Positions 32,601-43,639 of a stretch of 64,000 nt of DNA are shown here, one piece after another. The stretch is from Owenia fusiformis (taxonomy: Eukaryota; Annelida; Polychaeta; Sabellida; Oweniidae): positions 17,404,714 to 17,468,713 of the forward strand of contig CAIIXF020000007.1 of assembly GCA_903813345.2 (NCBI GenBank), given 5' to 3'. A program made the position numbers and the translations under genes. The notes under the pieces were generated by a model. It was not told the origin of the DNA. It saw nothing but the letters and a program-made list of their open reading frames with translations, and did no database searches. The number at the start of each line of letters is the position of its first letter. Position 1 is the first letter of the stretch.

Positions 32601-35600
32601 GCAAAAAATGGAGTGATGACGTCACAATCAATAGGCAAAATACCTAATTTGTATAAAAGTAAGTTCCAAAACTAGAACTTTTAATTCTCTTTAATTTAAT
32701 ACCAATTTCATCAAAATCGGAGCAATATTTGTAAACTAATGCATGAGAAATTATTTTCTGCTTATTAACACCATATTTTTGTGGTTACTATGGAAATGGG
32801 CATTTTAGACACATTCGGTCCACTTTTCATAATTGCTATTAAGCAGATCTTAAAACTAGGAATCATGAGCTTTCTGACCGTACCAAATTCATTCATATGT
32901 TGTTACTTCAAATTACCGTAATGAAATAAATATACTCATTTATCTAGAAATATGCAAATAATGCAGTTATGACGTCACAATCAATATGCAAATGAGCTAA
33001 TTTGCATAAATGTTATTTTCAAAAATGGAACTTTCAATTCTCTTTAATTTGATACTAATTTCATCAAAATCGGAGCAATTTCAGTAAAGTTATGCATAAA
33101 AGATATTTTCTGATTATTAACACTGTTATTTTGTGGTTACTATGGAAACAGGCATTTTAGACACATTTGGGCCACTTTTTGTAATTACTTTCAAGTGAAT
33201 CTCAAAACTAGACACTATAAACTTTCACACGGTACCAAATTCATGAATATGTTGTAACTGTAGATTACTATACTGAAATTAATATACTCGTTTATCAAAA
33301 AATATGCAAAATAATGCAATGATGACGTCACAATCAATATGCAAATGAGCTAATTTGCATAAATGTTATTTTTAAAAATGGGAGTTTTAATTCTCTTTAA
33401 TTTGATACCAATTTCATTAAAATCGGAGCAATATTAGTAAAGTTGTGCATAAAAACAATTTTCTGCTTATTAACCATATTTTTGTGGTTACCATGGAAAC
33501 GGGCATTTTAGCACATTCGGCCCACATTTTGTAATTGCTAACAAGTGGATCTCAAATATAGGCACCACAAGCTTTCCAACGGTACCAAATTCATGAATAT
33601 GTTGCAACTGTACATTACTGCACTGAAATAAATATACTCGTTTATCAAAAAATACGCAAAATAATGCAGTGATGACGTCACAATCAATATGCAAATGAGC
33701 TAATTTGCATAAATGTTATTTCCAAAAATGGGAGTCTTAATTCTCTTTAATTTGATACCAATTTCATTAAAATCGGAGCAATATTAGTAAAGTTATGCAT
33801 AAAAACAATTTTCTGCTTATTAACACTATATTTTTGTGGTTACCATGGAAACGGGCGTTTTAGACACATTCGGCCCACATTTCGTAATTGCTAACAAGTG
33901 GATCTCAAATCTAGGCACCACAAGCTTTCCAATGGTACCAAATTCGAGAATATGTTGCAACTGTACATTAAAAAGTACTTTCCTGGCACTTTTGAGCCAC
34001 CATTCCGACTACCTATAATGCTAATATATGTCTGTCATGTTTTAGGAATAGCTAATATCCCATGTGAAAGTCTTAAAGTAGCCGGTGTTTCACAATCCCC
34101 GAAACAAGTTTGGCGAATAGGAATCTTCAAACTGCAGTCGATGCCATGGAACTCCAGACCAGTTTACAAACACCTAGTTGAGCCAGTGTTCATGTTTCAT
34201 GACAGTGGATATTGGCTCATAGGATCAACAATTGGAGAAACTCAATCAGGGATACGAGTGCTCAGCTCAGCATTGCAACCACAAGACGTAACAGAGGTCT
34301 GGCAATCTTTTAATGGTACAACGTGGGTGGCTGAATCAAGTATTGTTACTTCATGCTCTTCTTTATGTGACACTATTTGGTTGAGTGGCGTTTCAGGATC
34401 ACAAGCTTATTTATTGGGAGCCTACAACCATGTAAATGATGATTCAAATGGTGCACCTATTTACAAAAAGCAAGAAGATAAACCAAAGGGAGAAGTGACA
34501 ATACGCATGATTGATGGCAATAAATGGAGTATTGTATCCGAGTCTGAAACTATAACCACAACGTTCACGACAACCATCACAAACCCAGTTGAAATTCCAA
34601 ATGTATGGACTGTGTCTTCTGGTACGATAGTTCTAGAGTGCTACTTTGGTAAGTATGAGAGAAACTACAATATAGAACAAAAGTATATATATATATTATA
34701 AATACAAATATAACTTAAGGTGTATGCGCATATTGCTTGGTGAAAAAATCGATGCTCCATTAATATATAAGGGTTATGTACTGGGAGGTTTTGGATATGG
34801 GGTTTATCCAGAGGGAGATATGCATATCTACCTGAGGGACCGTAGGGACCGAAGGTAGATGTGCATATCTCACGAGGGATGAACCCAATATCCAAACCGA
34901 CCGTACATAACTGCTTTATCCTATACCAAGTAGAGTTTTCAGGGGCATATGGCCATTTCAATAGTACAAGGTGTAAAAATAAACAAATCATTCATATGCA
35001 AAGTCATTTTATTGCATTTCCACTACTTACCTGAAGCGGGAAGATATGCACCGAAGCGGGAGATATGGCGGGAGATATGGAGGTTCTGGATATGGAAACC
35101 TCAAAATCAGGATACGGGATATATCTTACCACCTTATCTCCCTAAAACTCTACTTGGCATAGGATAAAACTGTATTTCTCTGCAGTATACTGAAATTCAC
35201 ACTTACGACAATATTGCATTGAAAAAATACATTCAAATAGCAAAACATATTTCCATAATGGAAATGGAAGTCACAAACACAATGTCCAGCTATTTAGGGT
35301 GTTGTTGTATCTCGTTTCCAGGTCCGGTTGCTTATTGCGGTCAGGTCATTTTAAATGGTGGAACTGAACAATGGTCAAGACAAGGTATTTACGCATTGTA
35401 TGGTTCACTCCTCAATGGAAGACCTGTCTATATCCACGAAAGTGGAGACAACTTCCTGTTTCACGTTGTCGTCGACCAGTCATTGAGGTTCTGGTACATT
35501 TCTACGGATATAGGTAATTCCGATATAGGTGCAATACGTGTTGAGGATTCGGCACTTTCTGCTGAAAGGATAACAGGAACATGGGAAGCGTATTCTATAC

Positions 35601-38600
35601 AGGATGACTGGGTACTGGAACCAGGAATGTCAACATCTTGTAAAGCAAGTATGTTTCTTTTATCACTGCATGAAATATAGCATTCTTTTCAAATACGTCC
35701 GTTTTGAACCTCATTTATTGTCTTATTTGTTAGCCTATAATTATGAATACAATATGTGTGAAAGTGCCATTGCACATATGTATGCTTTCAGATAACTGAG
35801 AGAAACCTGAAAAAACAATGATTATTTCGAAATGAGACAAAATAAATTTGATATGATTTAGTTAATTTCAAATAATAGGGTGAGCTAAAAAGGTAACCCA
35901 AACAAATGTTAATGATTCAGTCATCCAGTATGAGTTTTACTTCATATTTGGCACAATTGGTCCTTTGTTCAATGTTCTTCCATTCCACTAACTTTCACTG
36001 GTCTAATCTAAATAGTCATGATTGTATGGCCATTTACAAAACGTGCTTTAAATGGGTAAATATGCCTAAATCACACAATATAAACCCTTACTCCCCTTGA
36101 TTTTTCTTTGGGGCTATTTCAAATATAATGTCTACACTAGCAACCCTAGAAACATCAGAGAACTAAAAGAACAGAGATTAAAATGGATGGGTGTTGTTAA
36201 TGAAATAAAAGGTTTATCTTGATTTTATTTGATCTATTTTGGGGGATTTTGTTTTAATTTTTTGAATACTTTTTTAAAATCCACCAAAAATTCCTTTGTA
36301 TAACTGTAATATTTAGAGTTCTAAAACATGTTGTATATGCTATTTTGTTTCAACAAGGTCGGAAAGACAGTCATTTTATTTCATTCTCAAGAAATGGTAG
36401 AAAGGAGCAAAAACAATTGCACAAAAAATGATAACAAAAACATTTATATAAAATATTTCTAAATAATTTTCGCATTAAATTGTTGTCAGTCAGTCAACAT
36501 TACATAAAATACCGTGTTTTTACAGAATGTTTTCAATAATTTGATTAAGAAAAAAACATTGTTGAATTTAGTTCACCGTATCGATACCTATCCTTTAGTA
36601 GAATGGAAATAACATTATTGAACAAGGTTCATTTGTTTGTGCCAAATATGAGGTTAAAACTGAATGCCTGAGTTATTAACATATTTGGCTCGCCCTGTAG
36701 CTGAGAATTCAGATGGGAAGATATGGAATTCTGAACCCCCTCGTTTTTAATTCCCCTTTGAAGCTCATCATGTTTGAACGAACGACGCAGAACACAATGG
36801 GTGTTTAATTGCAGCATTTATGAATTCAATTCATGGTGCATCATTTTTGGACCAACCCGTATAGTCAATAAACGCTAAAATCTCTGACATCATTTTCAGG
36901 TGAATCATGTCGAAAGCTCCAATTATCTGGGATAGGGGATTCTGCACTAAATGGTCTCTATGAGAATAATGACCAAGAGGTTGGGAGAAGACCAAGTTAC
37001 AAACACTCTGGTGGGGATGACATATTCAACCTTTACTACATAGCGTCGGATGGAGTATGGGTTATCGGATCCGATCCTATAGTTATACAAGATGGCTATT
37101 TCGCTTACACATATGATTCTTCTGTGGATCCAACTCAAAGTAGCAATTGGGAGGTTTACGACGAAGGTTGGATACCAAAGCCAAATACACTGTGGACTTG
37201 TTTAGATGGTAAGCATAATCAAAAAGAACGAAACACTCCTGGGCAACTGGCTCAAATTGAGGCATGGTTGTATTTAATCGATCTGATTATTATTTTTTTT
37301 CTAGTCACTACAACTGTACAAACCACAACAACTGATGAAATTATAACTGTACCAACCTCAACATCAACTGTCCAAACCACTGAAACTGATAAAACGACGA
37401 CTGCTGTACAAACCACTACAACTGAGGAAATTACTACAACTGTACCAACCTCAACATCAACTGCACAAAACATAACAACTGATGGAATTACAACTGTACC
37501 AACCTCGAAAACAACTGTACAAACCACAACAACTGATGAAATTATAACTGTACCAACCTCAACATCAACTGTCCAAACCACTGAAACTGATCAAACAAAG
37601 ACTGCTGTACAAACCACCACCATTGAGGAAATTACTACAACTGTACCAACCTCAACAACAATTGTCCAAACCACGACAACTGATGAAAACACTTCAGCTG
37701 TACCAAAGACAACAACTGATGGAATTACAACTGCATCAACTTCAACAACAATTGTACAAATAACAAAAACTGATGGAATTTCTACAATTTTGCCAACCAC
37801 AACATCTGATAAAACTTCAACTACAGTTCCAGCTACAACATCTGATCAAACTATTGTAACTGTTCCAATGACTACAATAACTAATACAACATTTGCATCC
37901 TCTACCGTTATTACAACGGCAAAAATGGTTACCAAAACAGAACCATATTCATGTGGTAAAATGACCTGTCCTCCTGGTCGAGTAGGCAAAACGTGTGCTG
38001 AAAGTAAGTACATTATTCGAATTATTTGTTAACATTCAACTGCTATTCAACTGCTGGGCAAGGTATGTCCAAATTCCGCTAAGAAGACAGAATTTTGAAA
38101 TAACAACCAAGCAATATATGGCTATTTTTAGATTTAGTGAAGTTGATTCCATTTCTTGATTTTAGTGATGTTGATCAATTAAATAGTATCATAGGGAATA
38201 ACAAAACAGGTGTTCATGCAGGTCAAATGATTAATGTTGACCTAGTTTTTAATATTAAACCTTCTTAACCCTTGAAAGAAATCTTCTTGAAATGATACTG
38301 GACAAAATCTCTTTGACCGTGTGAAAATAATTTAAGCACATTATTGCAACGCTCATGCAAAGTCTGGAAACAACATACCACGTTGTTAAATCAATACACA
38401 ATTCATTAAGGCCTTGGCTTAAATCCCTTAGTACATATCAAACTGATCAGCTAATCAATCTCGCTCGATGTTTATGTTCAATAGGTGGATATGCATTCTC
38501 AGTTGTTCTGCGACTGAATGAAAGGTTTTCAGAAGCACTCAAAGATGTGGAATCCGAAGAATATAAAGATTTCAAAGAAAAATTCTTCTGCTCGGTATGT

Positions 38601-39705
38601 GTTTATAAAATGTATTTTCTTTTAATTCATCGTTAGATTTTAAAGCAAATAGTTCACTTCTTTGTCAACTCTTGATCTATGTCAACTGTATAATTCTCTT
38701 TAGCATTTATTGAAAATCTATTTATATCATTAGGTCAGTGAGGGATATAAACAAGGCATTCTTGGTCACAAGTATAGAGCATTCCTAAAGATAGAGAATT
38801 TGACCAGTGGATCCATCTTGGTAGCTTTCTCCCTGACTCTAGAACCATTGTCGATAGATGGCGCCAGTGATCCTCCAACACCAGATTTGGTGGAGGCGTC
38901 ATTCAATGTAACAGCTGCGAACCAATTTGGCTTACTAAAATACAGAGGACAGCCTGAATCAGTGAAAGGTAAAATTCTTAAAGCTTTTTTTTGCGCAATG
39001 TGTGCGAATGCAGAAAATGCTATTGAAAAGTATAGCTCATATTTCACACAATGATAGTTAAAACTAAATGTCAAGCCTAATAATCATGGGAAATAGAAAG
39101 TTGATATTAAATTACATTTCACATTAGAATTTATCATTGATATAAATAATAAAGTAACTAGGTACGCTTTATTTATTTAGTAACATTTTTCGCAAAATCA
39201 GTTCACAGTTTCGGATACAATTTATAAGGACTTATTTATAAGGAATTATAATAGTATCTCACTTATTTCTCAGATTACGATGAGTGTTCAACCCATTCTT
39301 CCAACGATTGCCACGCAAATGCGTCATGCACGAATCAGATAGGATCATACACATGCGCATGCGCCACTGGGTTTGTTGATGAAAGGACTGACACTATTTT
39401 ACCAGGGAGAATGTGTAAAGGTACAACTAGGAATACACTTATGTTGAGTTATCGAAGTTATCGTATCATATCAAAGATTTCGTATTTCAAGGATAAGTTT
39501 ATACTTTTTATTTATATATAAACCAAATAGTGTTTTAATTACATTTTCAGCTGAATATGTATTGAGCAGATTGGATTACATTCTCATCATTGTTGGAGGG
39601 TTCGTTGCAGTTGGGCTAATATCAGTAATTGTTACAGTTTGTTGCTATGTGCGAAATATGGCTTCTAAAAGAAAAGAAATCAACCGTACCTATCCAGGAT
39701 TATAA
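20137..39705 (+). CDS. Astacin gene 2: paralogous membrane mucin-metalloprotease with short tail
   Basis: The coding exons are 20137-20647, 20866-20986, 21489-21558, 21906-22109, 22275-22398, 25594-25734, 25906-26012, 26352-26485, 26794-26936, 34046-34648, 35322-35648, 36900-37208, 37305-38003, 38485-38594, 38734-38968, 39274-39420 and 39551-39705. They join to 4140 nt, predicting 1379 residues, with all splice phases as in gene 1. Order is signal peptide, propeptide, astacin, EGF, CUB, four RPVY repeats, mucin (~210 residues), SEA, EGF_CA, transmembrane helix and a ~19-residue tail. No frameshift or stop interrupts it, so it looks functional. The gene is longer than gene 1 because intron 5 (3.2 kb) and intron 9 (7.1 kb) are filled with repeats. 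The single ATG at 20137 opens a signal peptide. Confidence 0.87.
20866..22398 (+). CDS. Gene 2 exons 2-5: astacin catalytic domain
   Basis: Exons 20866-20986, 21489-21558, 21906-22109 and 22275-22398 match gene 1 in length. The zinc motif is [12 protein letters not shown] (His240, His244, His250; Glu241) followed by SRPDRD. The Met-turn is SVMQY (Met297, Tyr299), again with Gln. The cysteines are conserved. It should be catalytically competent. Confidence 0.92.
21730..21790. repeat. GATT-rich microsatellite in gene 2 intron 3
   Basis: Interrupted gattgattgattg units over about 55 bp. Confidence 0.65.
23098..23171 (-). mobile_element. TACCCT/AGGGTA mini-element in gene 2 intron 5
   Basis: A 74-bp copy, taacctttgcattcg ... 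gcgcgcagggta, in the opposite orientation to the one at 40740. The left terminus has one substitution. Confidence 0.7.
23451..23572. repeat. ~55-bp tandem repeat (aaaatcgtattgtccccggg)
   Basis: About 2.5 copies of a unit containing aatcgtattgtccccggga and cgtattacatg. It lies just before the palindromic element at 23673 and shares the 'gtcc' and 'atattg' vocabulary with it. Confidence 0.7.
23673..23862. mobile_element. Palindromic foldback element bounded by ATAGGTTATTT, copy 1
   Basis: The left arm ataggttatttctggtcggg, attgaatatgggttttattc and the right arm gaataaaacccatattcaat, ccctcccagtaaataacctat are reverse complements. Internal copies of 'tcaatatcatatt' alternate in both orientations. 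A second copy is at 54882-54986. Confidence 0.75.
25594..26936 (+). CDS. Gene 2 exons 6-9: EGF-like module and CUB domain
   Basis: Exon 25594-25734 encodes the EGF module (SCNGYRKLDWTEC ... [10 protein letters not shown]). Exons 25906-26012, 26352-26485 and 26794-26936 encode the CUB domain. Exon 7 is one codon longer than in gene 1 (VTTIPGE). Exon 9 differs from gene 1 by only a handful of bases over 143. Confidence 0.86.
26080..26248. mobile_element. Palindromic MITE in gene 2 intron 7 (family with 47391 and 48187)
   Basis: The left arm tgtattcgcaagtgcaatta, acgcctgtcggctaacgg and the right arm ccggtagccgacagacgtta, gttgcattcgcgaatacaag are reverse complements. The centre holds a second inverted pair, catttaaatatgaat / attcatatttaaat. 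It is non-coding. Confidence 0.75.
27010..27023. repeat. Poly-G run of 14
   Basis: An uninterrupted G14 near the start of gene 2 intron 9. The length is likely unreliable in the assembly. Confidence 0.85.
27290..28100. repeat. ~352-bp tandem units, left arm
   Basis: The motif gtttccatggtaaccac occurs near 27400 and 27752, with a degenerate copy near 28056. Each unit also carries gtgacgtcatca and the inverted octamer pair atgcaaat / atttgcat. The units are the mirror image of those at 32780-33970. Confidence 0.8.
28154..29259. mobile_element. Mariner-type foldback element nested in the left arm
   Basis: The termini are tacagggtgttcaaaaaaac and its complement gtttttttgaacaccctgta, flanked by TA as for Tc1/mariner insertions. 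Homology between the arms continues inward (cttggaaaatact, acatgatg...cttgg, gattttgat), so nearly the whole element folds back. No transposase is encoded. Its insertion interrupts the sequence that is continuous in the right arm, so it is younger than the large inverted repeat. Confidence 0.8.
30505..30690. repeat. ~35-bp minisatellite (catccgagtgcacactc)
   Basis: Four to five units of ctctcatccgagtgcacact with cagtcagtacac spacers lie in the loop between the two arms. Confidence 0.75.
31240..31746. mobile_element. Element with CAGGCCTGTCAACT termini and a G22 run
   Basis: The left end CAGGCCTGTCAACT and right end AGTTGACAGGCCTG are perfect inverted repeats of 14 bp. The interior has repeated 'gaacacctt' phrases, a CG-rich cgcgctcgcgacgctcgcg and 22 consecutive G at 31445-31466. 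It is non-coding. It lies between the arms of the large inverted repeat. Confidence 0.7.
32600..33973. repeat. ~352-bp tandem units, right arm
   Basis: The phrase gtggttac[ct]atggaaa recurs at about 32781, 33133, 33484 and 33836, a period of 351-352 bp. Each unit has tgacgtcacaatcaatatgc, aaatgagctaatttgcata and aaatcggagcaat. The outer two units are the least degraded. Confidence 0.85.
34046..34648 (+). CDS. Gene 2 exon 10: RPVY repeats 1 and 2
   Basis: The exon mirrors gene 1 exon 10 but is 6 nt shorter. The segments 34124-34300 and about 34530-34648 are near-identical to gene 1, while the middle (VWQSFNGTTWV ... KPKGEVTI) has diverged freely. It lies just 72 bp beyond the end of the large inverted repeat. 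Confidence 0.87.
34765..35175. mobile_element. Two-hairpin foldback element in gene 2 intron 10
   Basis: The first hairpin pairs gttatgtactgggaggtttt with ccaaaccgaccgtacataac. The second pairs tcctataccaagtagagttt with aaactctacttggcatagga. The same two-part architecture, with homologous sequence, occurs at 3812-4310. Confidence 0.75.
35322..35648 (+). CDS. Gene 2 exon 11: RPVY repeat 3
   Basis: The exon encodes [44 protein letters not shown] and TSC. It is one codon longer than gene 1 exon 11. Confidence 0.88.
35878..36700. mobile_element. Foldback element in gene 2 intron 11
   Basis: The left part tagggtgagc ... ttcatatttggcacaa and the right part ttgtgccaaatatgag ... ggctcgccctgta are imperfect inverted repeats, including the inner pair caaatgttaatgattcag / ctgagttattaacatattt. 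It is non-coding. It occupies the interval where the equivalent of gene 1 exon 12 should lie. Confidence 0.65.
36900..37208 (+). CDS. Gene 2 exon 12: RPVY repeat 4 (equivalent of gene 1 exon 13)
   Basis: The exon encodes [45 protein letters not shown] and the closing LWTC. Length and phase are identical to gene 1 exon 13. Confidence 0.87.
37305..38003 (+). CDS. Gene 2 exon 13: mucin domain and Cys module
   Basis: About 210 Thr-rich residues are built on a repeat (TTVQTTTTDEIITVPTSTS and variants) that contains Asp and Glu and differs from the 7-residue unit of gene 1. The exon ends with CGKMTCPPGRVGKTC, homologous to the gene 1 module. The flanks are homologous but the repeats are not, so the stalk has been replaced or has turned over. 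Confidence 0.9.
38485..39705 (+). CDS. Gene 2 exons 14-17: SEA, EGF_CA, transmembrane helix, short tail
   Basis: Exons 38485-38594 and 38734-38968 encode SEA with [12 protein letters not shown] (Gly1227-Ser1228). Exon 39274-39420 encodes EGF_CA (DYDECSTHSSNDC). Exon 39551-39705 encodes the helix [20 protein letters not shown] and a tail ending KRKEINRTYPGL. Gene 1 reads [11 protein letters not shown] at the same place and continues for about 200 residues, so gene 2 has lost the long tail through an early stop. Confidence 0.88.
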
Positions 39706-42700
39706 GTGATAGACTAGAATAGGATAAGGATGAGCAATGTCTTGGTGCGAGATAGTCGCTGCGAGAATAAGCCGAACGTAATGAGAAATCAACCAGCGGT
39801 ATATATTTGGCCTGCGTGATGCATACGTAGTACCTGAACACGCTAGGTGTCAAATGGATATATGGCCGTGGTGTTAGCGAGTAAACAGAATGATAGAAAT
39901 CTTGCCCGAAATTCGTTTTTCGCGGGGTCTTTTTGCTTTACTTCCGGTAAAATCTATAGGTGCATAAACAGTGGTTAAAATCCCCCTGAAATGAACCATG
40001 AGGAACAATCCTCCAGTGTCCTTCTTAATAAGGATGAATCCAAGAACATTTAAAGCTATACAAGTTACACACAGGCCTTGTGCGAACGAATGGTAATGGT
40101 GGTCGATCAAGAATGAAAACATCCTTTTTTGAAGAATAACAACAGATTTTTGTGGATTTCGCTTGAATGTCAAAATACAATTAAACAATGTAATCTTTCA
40201 ATGAATTCTAGCATTTGACTATTTAGCAGTTTCAAAGTTCCAAATATTCAATATAATAGAGATCCAATCATAGACCTCTAAATCATACCATAGCGATTTC
40301 CCGCTTTAGACAGCCATTTTGAATATCATGAGGAAGAGGGGGAGACGCCCCGGGATTCAGAGAAGACACATGTCTATAAATCCTATTTTACAGGAAGTAC
40401 ACCAGGGCGGGGTTCCTTTTATGCTTTTCTACCAATTGTACATCTCCGATTGGCACATTGCTGCAAGCTCATATCGGTGCATCCGTAGCAAATACTCGTA
40501 TCATGTTAGATCATGGTTTTGGGATATATGTGATTTGTTTTCCTATGACTGGTATACACTTAAAGTTTGCCTTTTCTTACCAGGTTACATAACGACTTTT
40601 GATCCTTTCCCTTTGGCACCTATGCTTATATATTCGTATATAGGTACGTGTATGACATTGCAAACCCTTCTAAATCATCTCAAAGATGACAGCAACAAAT
40701 AGAGGTACCAAATTCAGTTTGTATCAACCATTTGAATATTACCCTGCGTGCAGAGTCTAGTGAAGACGAAGCTCTCTTTTAAGAAGTGAAGTCGAACGAA
40801 TGCAAAGGGTATTTGAATATTGGAGGTGAAGTAATTGTATAAACAGACTGTTGGTATACCCATGTCATCCAATAATGAGATATCAAAATATGTTATACAC
40901 CAACTGGGGTGTCGAAGCCCGTATAGTTTTGAAATTTTGTAATGAGATATGAAATAAAAGTATTTTGAAATTGAAAAATGTTGAAGAAAGGTGTTCGTTC
41001 CATGTATGACTTTTGCTGCCCTAATTGTAAATCATCAGCAAAAGGACATTGAAACAATTGCAACGGGATGTTGGACGTAGGATCCAATCCTCGTCTAAGA
41101 CGACGAGTCATTCCATCTCAACCGTGATCCTAAGTTGGTTAGACAATGAATTGCATGTTGATTTTTGAAAATGATGTTCTTGTGGAGTCTTAACCAGTTG
41201 CCATATAAAAATGCAAACGATTGCTCGTAATTCGATTAACAAAGTTTTCAAATTAAGGTTTTGACAGTACCAAAATGTTCTCTCTCATGAATGTGCTAAG
41301 GTATATGTAATTAGGTTTTAAAAACACTATATACAGGACATGTTAGACAGTAAAATTGTGATAAGCAGATTCATGGAAAATATGGTTTCGCCCAACTTTA
41401 TAGAGTGACTGCTCAAACAATCATGTATAACAGCCTTACAGAATGCACACTATAGAAAATACAATAAGATTGTTATACTAGGTGTTATATATTTATTAAA
41501 TTGCCCCGCCACATAATATACTATTTATCGGCAAGAACTTATGACATGTTTTGCGAAGAGCACAATTTCCTGTTTTTGAATGATACAATTCTTGAAATAG
41601 ATATTATACTAGTACCTACTGTCATTTCACTTCTAAAAAGTCCATGGTATGAAATATCTAGGACGTCTAATAAAGAAGCTGATAGCACACTATAGCGCAG
41701 CGATACTTGACCTAACTGCATCAGAAAACTTGATGATAGCCAGCAGTAACGTCGAGGAAGAATTGTAAGGTGTTTGATTGCATATGACTCTAATTGATTA
41801 TATGACATGCCCTTGGAATATTTGAACATTCCAATACCTCTGTAACATTTAATTAGATATAAATCTTACCTATTTGTTATTGTATTGTGTTTTCTAAAAC
41901 ATGGATAATAATTTGTTGTTTGACCCCTTGTGATTATATAGAAAAATTCTGGTAATAAAATGTTTTAAATGGTAAGAAAACTAATATGTTCCCAATCATA
42001 GATTACCTAAATATTCCACACGATTTTGTTGAATCTGCTCTTGGCTCATATTTGAAAAATCAAACAATATCTGAAAAACACACTTGCGTAATTACACTTA
42101 TTAAACACCGACATCTATAGTATACAGTGAAATTATAGTATATTTTTTTACATTATGATAATCTATTTTTTGTTCGTATGCTTAAATAACGGTCTGTGTC
42201 TTATAAAATGTATAAAAGTTCGAATAAAAATATTTACGTTTTTTGACCCCTTGTGATGAAAGACATTTTTCGACCCGAAAGCCGGAAGTTTTTTCAGCAA
42301 ATGGTATTTTAAAAGAATCAAGACATATGCACCTCCATAAATATTGCTTCAAATGTTGCTAAGTGTGCTACGGATCCTTTATATTCGGAAGTCATACCAT
42401 TGACTAAAAGGACTTGTTGAACACACGCGATTATGGCTAACTCCTTTGCTGTATAACTCCATGTGACTTCAGAGCATTGGGATTGCCTGCGGATTTACAT
42501 CAGTTACGTGTGCTTATGTATACAATATTTGTTGTAAAATATACATTTATTTTTTACTTTATTTTGTAAAAAACATAACTTCTATCTCCATTGAAATATG
42601 GGCAATAAAAATATACAATACAATACAACACATTTACAATAAATATGAGCAGATATATTTTTTCAATTTGAGTGTAATATAGCTATAAAGATATATAATA

Positions 42701-43639
42701 CAATTAATTACGTAAATGTGATCTACTCAAACAATTCCTTCAATTTGAGTATAATCACTGTTCCACAATGTAACAAAATTGATGAACATCCTGGTTGTGG
42801 AACAGTCATGATAACACACATACAAAGGTAGCTTTGAGGAGATCGGGAAATTATTTCAAACTCCCACATGAAGCAGCCGTTTTTTGTGTTTTTTATCCAT
42901 GAAATATAATTAATATCGAGTGTTACATTTACACGCTAGATACCCACAGGGGGTATATCAATTTGCATTATCAAAAATTGGAAAAAACATAAACTAAATT
43001 GCCTTTTATAATTGAGTATAATAAAGATATAACTAAAAAAGATCTCAAAATTAACGAAAAATCCTTTTTTCTCGACCCCCCATACACGAACCCTTGGGGT
43101 CAAGCTGAAAAACACGGAATATAATCAGTTAAATTGATATATTTTGTGAATATACTACAAAAATTTCAGAGAATTTCAAGTGAATTCTATTTTTACATGG
43201 ATATATTGCTACCTATAGCTACAACCAATGACATCATCAATCTTGCCTATATTCCATAGTTTTTATGATTACAATGAAAAGGTGGCAGAGCCGTGTTTAT
43301 TGAAATTGTCTATTAGAACGATATACTGTAGGAGCATAAAAAACTTGTCAGAGAAAAAACCAAAAATGCACTGTACTGATTTACAATACCTATAGGTACT
43401 TTTGTATATACAAAGTGCTTGAAAAGACTATGAATTGGTTTTGGAAGGTTTCTGTTTGTTCAAATGTTGGATGCAGTTTGAATCACAAAGACACAAAGTT
43501 TAAGGGCTTGGTTTTTTTTCATATTAAATTCAACGATTTAATAACTTATTTTTATTGAAAAATACATTTATAAATATATATGGTATGGCACGTCCTTGAA
43601 TACTCTATATTGTACACAAGCTGCCTGGTCATATACAAC
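39706..43639. other. Intergenic region downstream of gene 2
   Basis: 3.9 kb containing the gene 2 3'UTR. It holds the TACCCT mini-element at 40740-40811. A 127-codon frame at 40319-40702 has no recognisable domain. The rest is AT-rich with no supported feature. Confidence 0.6.
40740..40811 (+). mobile_element. TACCCT/AGGGTA mini-element, 72 bp
   Basis: taccctgcgtgcagagtcta ... gtcgaacgaatgcaaagggta. It has six-base inverted termini and a conserved core gacgaagctctcttttaag. Relatives are at 7630, 23098, 62446 and 62984. Confidence 0.75.

Larger units (their letters stand above)
27281..33973. repeat. Large (~6.7 kb) inverted repeat in gene 2 intron 9
   Basis: The left arm runs from about 27281 to 30433 and the right arm from about 31815 to 33973, as reverse complements. 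Outermost bases pair as tttaatgtacagttgcaaca / tgttgcaactgtacattaaa. The left arm is longer because a ~1.1-kb foldback is nested in it. Each arm holds tandem ~352-bp units and an inner palindrome (gcttcacttagaatg ... cattctaagtgaagc at 30238-30330 and 31916-31990). Gene 1 intron 9 is only 467 bp, so the structure arrived after the genes duplicated. Confidence 0.85.

Noticed and set aside
40319-40702. 127-codon plus-strand ORF
   Set aside because: No recognisable domain, no splice context, and composition like the surrounding intergenic DNA.
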